A DNA stretch of 64,000 nucleotides from Liolophura sinensis (lineage: Eukaryota; Mollusca; Polyplacophora; Chitonida; Chitonidae), in the NCBI RefSeq assembly GCF_032854445.1, contig NC_088302.1, positions 124,001 through 188,000 on the forward strand. The letters run 5' to 3'. Under the pieces are notes generated by a model that made no database searches, was not told the DNA's origin, and was given only the letters and a program-made list of their open reading frames with translations. This document shows, one piece after another, positions 59,215 to 64,000 of this stretch. The first letter of the stretch is position 1; each line of letters begins with the position of its first letter. Both the position numbers and the translations under genes were made by a program.

Positions 59215-61405
59215 GCATACAAATACATCAGGAGACGATTGGTGACTCCTAGAGAGCGACCCGAAAAACAGTAGATATAACACAAGTGGAGACGATTGAT
59301 CATTAATGGAGAGCAACATGAAGATCAGTAGACATAATGCAACAGGTAATGATTGATGACTCCTAGAGAGAGACCCGAAGATCAGTAGATATAACACAAG
59401 AGGAGACGATTGGTCATTAATGGAGAGCAACACAAAGATCAGTAGACAAAATGCAACAGGAAATGATTGATGACTCCTAGAGAGAGACCCGAAGATCAGT
59501 AGATATAACACAAGTGGAGACGACTGATCATTAATGGAGAGCAACACGAAGATAAGTAGACATAATGCAACAGGAAATGATTGGTGACTCCTAGAGAGAG
59601 ACCCTAAGATCAGTAGATATAACACAAGAGGAGACGATTGGTCATTAATGGAGAGCAACACGAAGATAAGTAGACATAATGCAACAGGAAATGATTGATG
59701 ACTCCTAGAGAGAGACCCTAAGATCAGTAGATATAACACAAGTGGAGACGACTGATCATTAATGGAGAGCAACATGAAGATCAGTACACAAAATGCAACA
59801 GGAAATGATTGGTGACTCCTAGAGAGAGACCCGAACATCAGTAGATATAACACAAGAGGAGACGATTGGTCATTAATGGAGAGCAACACAAAGATCAGTA
59901 GACATAATGCAACAGGAAATGATTGATGACTCCTAGAGAGATACCCGAAGATCAGTAGATATAACACAAGAGGAGATGACTGATCATTAATGGAGAGCAA
60001 CACAAAGATAAGTAGACATAATGCAACAGGAAATGATTGGTGATTCCTAGAGAGAGACCCGAACATCAGTAGATATAACACAAGAGGAGACGACTGATCA
60101 TTAATGGAGAGCAACACAAAGATCAGTAGACATAATGCAACAGGAAATGATTGGTGACTCCTAGAGAGAGACCCGAAGATCAGTAGATATAACACAAGAG
60201 GAGACGATTGGTCATTAATGGAGAGCAACACGAAGATAAGTAGACATAATGCAACAGGAAATGATTGGTGACTCCTAGAGAGAGACCCGAAGATCAGTAG
60301 ATATAACACAAGTGGAGACGACTGATCATTAATGGAGAGCAACACGAAGATCAGTAGACATAATGCAACAGGTAATGATTGATGACTCCTAGAGAGAGAC
60401 CCGAAGATCAGTAGATATAACACAAGAGGAGACGATTGGTCATTAATGGAGAGCAACACAAAGATCAGTAGACAAAATGCAACAGGAAATGATTGATGAC
60501 TCCTAGAGAGAGACCCGAAGATCAGTAGATATAACACAAGTGGAGACGACTGATCATTAATGGAGAGCAACACGAAGATAAGTAGACATAATGCAACAGG
60601 AAATGATTGGTGACTCCTAGAGAGAGACCCGAAGATCAGTAGATATAACACAAGAGGAGACGATTGGTCATTAATGGAGAGCAACACGAAGATAAGTAGA
60701 CATAATGCAACAGGAAATGATTGATGACTCCTAGAGAGAGACCCTAAGATCAGTAGATATAACACAAGTGGAGACGACTGATCATTAATGGAGAGCAACA
60801 TGAAGATCAGTAGACAAAATGCAACAGGAAATGATTGGTGACTCCTAGAGAGAGACCCGAACATCAGTAGATATAACACAAGAGGAGACGATTGGTCATT
60901 AATGGAGAGCAACACAAAGATCAGTAGACATAATGCAACAGGAAATGATTGATGACTCCTAGAGAGATACCCGAAGATCAGTAGATATAACACAAGAGGA
61001 GATGACTGATCATTAATGGAGAGCAACACAAAGATAAGTAGACATAATGCAACAGGAAATGATTGGTGATTCCTAGAGAGAGACCCGAACATCAGTAGAT
61101 ATAACACAAGAGGAGACGACTGATCATTAATGGAGAGCAACACAAAGATCAGTAGACATAATGCAACAGGAAATGATTGGTGACTCCTAGAGAGAGACCC
61201 TAAGATCAGTAGATATAACACAAGAGGAGACGATTGGTCATTAATGGAGAGCAACACGAAGATAAGTAGACATAATGCAACAGGAAATGATTGGTGACTC
61301 CTAGAGAGAGACCCGAAGATCAGTAGATATAACACAAGTGGAGACGACTGATCATTAATGGAGAGCAACACGAAGATCAGTAGACACAATATGACAGGAG
61401 GCATT
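59215..61405. repeat. Three-level higher-order array: 57 bp, 114 bp, 1026 bp
   Basis: Two related 57 bp halves, one starting gatcagtagacataatgcaa and one starting gatcagtagatataacacaa, form a 114 bp dimer. Nine dimers form a 1026 bp block that occurs twice: the variant caggtaatgattgatgactc lies at 59343 and again at 60369, exactly 1026 bp apart, and other variants (gatacccg, gtgattcc) also recur in order. The minus strand has a 730-codon open frame with a 38-residue period; I judge it a by-product. Confidence 0.95.
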
Positions 61406-61449
61406 TAGTCCTGACACGATGTTCAGTGACCATGAAAATCCAGCCAATA

Positions 61450-61990
61450 TAGCACTAAGTACCTGAACGGGAGTGTCTATGAAAACAATAACCGGATTGT
61501 AATTAAGCTTAAACTTGTAATTAATGAAGCGTGGACAAGTTCAGATTACAGGAAAGATGTACATGTATTCAAGATTCATGGAAATAGTCAGTACTTTGGG
61601 AAGAGCTGTATGGACAAAATCTGAGTGTACGGAAAAGGACTATATGCAAAGTCCTAAACGGGGGAACTTATGAAAATAATTTACCTGATTTCCATTAAAA
61701 TTAAGTATGCACAAGTTCAGATGATAGGCAAGATTTTGGTAAATTTCATCAAAATCGGTGCAGTAGTTTTGGAGTAGATGCATTGACAAAATCTGAATAC
61801 ATGAAAAAGCACTGTTATGTAAAGTCCTAAATGGGAGTAATTATGAAAATGATTACCCAGTTGCCATTAAACCTATGGTTGCACAAGTTCAGATGATACG
61901 CAAGATGTACATGTTAAGTTTCATCAACATACATGTAGGTGCAGTAGTTTGGAGGAGATGCATAGACAAAATCAGGTATGCCAACAGACA
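61450..61990. repeat. Three diverged copies of an approximately 185 bp repeat
   Basis: Each copy has aagtcctaaacgggg- or acctgaacgggag-like start, then tatgaaaataattacc, a cacaagttcagatgata stretch, and a gtgcagtagttttggag stretch with gcatagacaaaatc. Similar text occurs in many invertebrate dispersed repeats, as I recall. The copies are old and diverged. Confidence 0.65.
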
Positions 61991-62545
61991 TGCAGACTGA
62001 CAGACAGTCCGACTACAGTGATTTCACTGTATTATCCTTGGTTCTCATATCTAAATAACTTCATACCAAGTAAACACATTCCTCCACTTGTAAGGGTGTA
62101 GTCATGCACTAACAATGATCACATTTATCTCCTACATGCTATACTGTATCCTTGAATTTTATTTTCTGGATGTGAATATGCACATTTTCGAATAAAATGA
62201 CTTAATACATAAAGTAAATAAAACAGAAGAACATGCAGGTATTCTTATAGCCTAACAAAGCGAACTCAAACATCTGCACCCAAGCACTCACTCACTCAAA
62301 CATCTGTGTGCTTGTACATGTGTAATGGCACAAGAAAGTGTTTGTATGCTTGTCATACTTCCCCGAGCACATGTCCAAGTGGCAATTAGGTATCTCATTT
62401 TTACTGATTGGCAAGATTGTTTAATCAACAGACTTGTGTACTTGGTGATTTAAAAGTTGGTGGCAATTTTGGCAGTTGCCCTTAAATGCCTAAAGCCTGT
62501 TGACATGGTTACACTATACATGTACATGTGGCCATATTTCACAAG
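61991..62545. other. No supported feature
   Basis: AT-rich sequence leading to the terminal array. No exon or RNA gene seen. Confidence 0.4.
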
Positions 62546-62549
62546 CAGA

Positions 62550-64000
62550 CAAAAGAGTAGCCAGGCCACCGAGAAGACAAAAGTGTAGCCAGGCCACCGA
62601 GATGACAATAGTGTAGCCAGGCCACCGAGATGACAATAGTGTAGCCAGGCCACCGAGATAACAAAAGTGTAGCCAGGCCACCGAGATGATGAAAGTGTAG
62701 CCAGGCCACCGAGATGACAATAGTGTAGCCAGGCCACCGAGATGATGAAAGTGTAGCCAGGCCACCGAGATGACAAAAGTGTAGCCAGGCCACCGAGATG
62801 ACCAAAAGTGTAGCCAGGCCACCGAGATGACAATAGTGTAGCCAGGCCACCGAGATGATGAAAGTGTAGCCAGGCCACCGAGATGACAATAGTGTAGCCA
62901 GGCCACCGAGATGACAATAGTGTAGCCAGGCCACCGAGATGACAATAGTGTAGCCAGGCCACCGAGATGATGAAAGTGTAGCCAGGCCACCGAGATGACA
63001 AAAATGTAGCCAGGCCACCGAGATGACAAAAGTGTAGCCAGGCCACCGAGATGACCAAAAGTGTAGCCAGGCCACCGAGATGACAATAGTGTAGCCAGGC
63101 CACCGAGATGATGAAAGTGTAGCCAGGCCACCGAGATGACAAAAGTGTAGCCAGGCCACCGAGATGACAAAAGTGTAGCCAGGCCACCGAGATGACCAAA
63201 AGTGTAGCCAGGCCACCGAGATGACAAAAGTGTAGCCAGGCCACCGAGATGATGAAAGTGTAGCCAGGCCACCGAGATGACAAAAGTGTAGCCAGGCCAC
63301 CGAGATGACAAAAGTGTAGCCAGGCCACCGAGATGACCAAAAGTGTAGCCAGGCCACCGAGATGACAAAAGTGTAGCCAGGCCACCGAGATAACAAAAGT
63401 GTAGCCAGGCCATCGAGATGACAGAAAGTGTAGCCAGGCCACCGAGATGACAAAAGTGTAGCCAGGCCACCGAGATGACAAAAGTGTAGCCAGGCCACCG
63501 AGATGACAATAGTGTAGCCAGGCCACCGAGATGACAATAGTGTAGCCAGGCCACCGAGATGATGAAAGTGTAGCCAGGCCACCGAGATGACAAAAGTGTA
63601 GCCAGGCCACCGAGATGACAAAAGTGTAGCCAGGCCACCGAGATGACCAAAAGTGTAGCCAGGCCACCGAGATGACAAAAGTGTAGCCAGGCCACCGAGA
63701 TAACAAAAGTGTAGCCAGGCCATCGAGATGACAAAAAGTGTAGCCAGGCCACCGAGATGACAAAAGTGTAGCCAGGCCACCGAGATGACAAAAAGTGTAG
63801 CCAGGCCACTGAGATGACAAAAGCGTAGCCAGGCCACTGAGATGACAAAAGTGTAGCCAGGCCACCGAGATGACAAAAAGTGTAGCCAGGCCACCGAGAT
63901 GACAATAGTGTAGCCAGGCCACCGAGATGATGAAAGTGTAGCCAGGCCACCGAGATGACAAAAGTGTAGCCAGGCCACCGAGATGACAATAGTGTAGCCA
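62550..64000. repeat. 28 bp tandem array running off the window
   Basis: About 52 copies of gtgtagccaggccaccgaga plus tgacaaaa, with gatgaaa, acaata and accaaaa variants. A marked variant (ggccatcgagatgaca) at about 63410 recurs about 309 bp later, showing a higher-order period of roughly eleven units. Open minus-strand frames near 500 codons in all three phases are by-products. The true array length is unknown. Confidence 0.95.

Noticed and set aside
59212..61404. 730-codon minus-strand frame with a 38-residue hydrophobic repeat
   Set aside because: By-product of the 114 bp array. DNA-level variants are shared as blocks and show no sign of codon-level constraint by eye.
62450..63989. Three minus-strand frames near 500 codons
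   Set aside because: 28 bp array; all three phases of the strand are open, as expected for a unit without stop in any phase.

Overview
The window is animal nuclear DNA, most likely from a mollusc. It has one recognisable split gene with GT-AG introns, and an unusually high load of minisatellite arrays, which by rough count cover more than half of the bases. Short dispersed repeats match my recollection of molluscan tRNA-derived SINEs. There is no bacterial or organellar gene organisation, and the very long open frames on both strands are by-products of the arrays.

The gene lies on the minus strand between 43329 and 10880. I can join ten exons with consistent phases into 832 codons plus a stop. 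The product is the C-terminal part of an ADAMTS-like secreted matrix protein. In order it has the end of the ADAMTS cysteine-rich module, a spacer domain, a long His/Ser/Gln/Arg-rich linker, six thrombospondin type 1 repeats (TSRs) and a PLAC domain. There is no protease domain. This order is closest to ADAMTSL4, ADAMTSL6 (THSD4) and papilin-type proteins. The N-terminal exons (signal peptide, first TSR, most of the cysteine-rich module) were not found between 43330 and 64000 and probably lie beyond the window.

Layout: 1-10879 lies downstream of the stop codon and holds about ten arrays and no supported gene. 10880-43329 is the gene, whose introns carry arrays with 12-92 bp units. 43330-64000 is probably a large upstream intron or flank, with a 4.2 kb array of a 41 bp unit, a 2.2 kb three-level higher-order array and a 28 bp array that runs off the window. 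Mobile-element relics include a tRNA-type SINE inserted in an array, a decayed LINE reverse-transcriptase tail, a foldback with arms of about 180 bp, and two cassettes made of short degenerate motifs.

Main observation: at least four intronic arrays are built from the adjacent splice junction. These are the donor of the linker/TSR exon at 35843, the acceptor of the exon ending at 26081, and both edges of the exon 13459-13644. Each unit carries about 20-50 bp of exon-like sequence plus adjoining intron, and the real junction is the terminal unit. Dozens of copies of the splice site and its TSR coding motif therefore sit next to the functional site. This is read by eye from the sequence, without alignment software.
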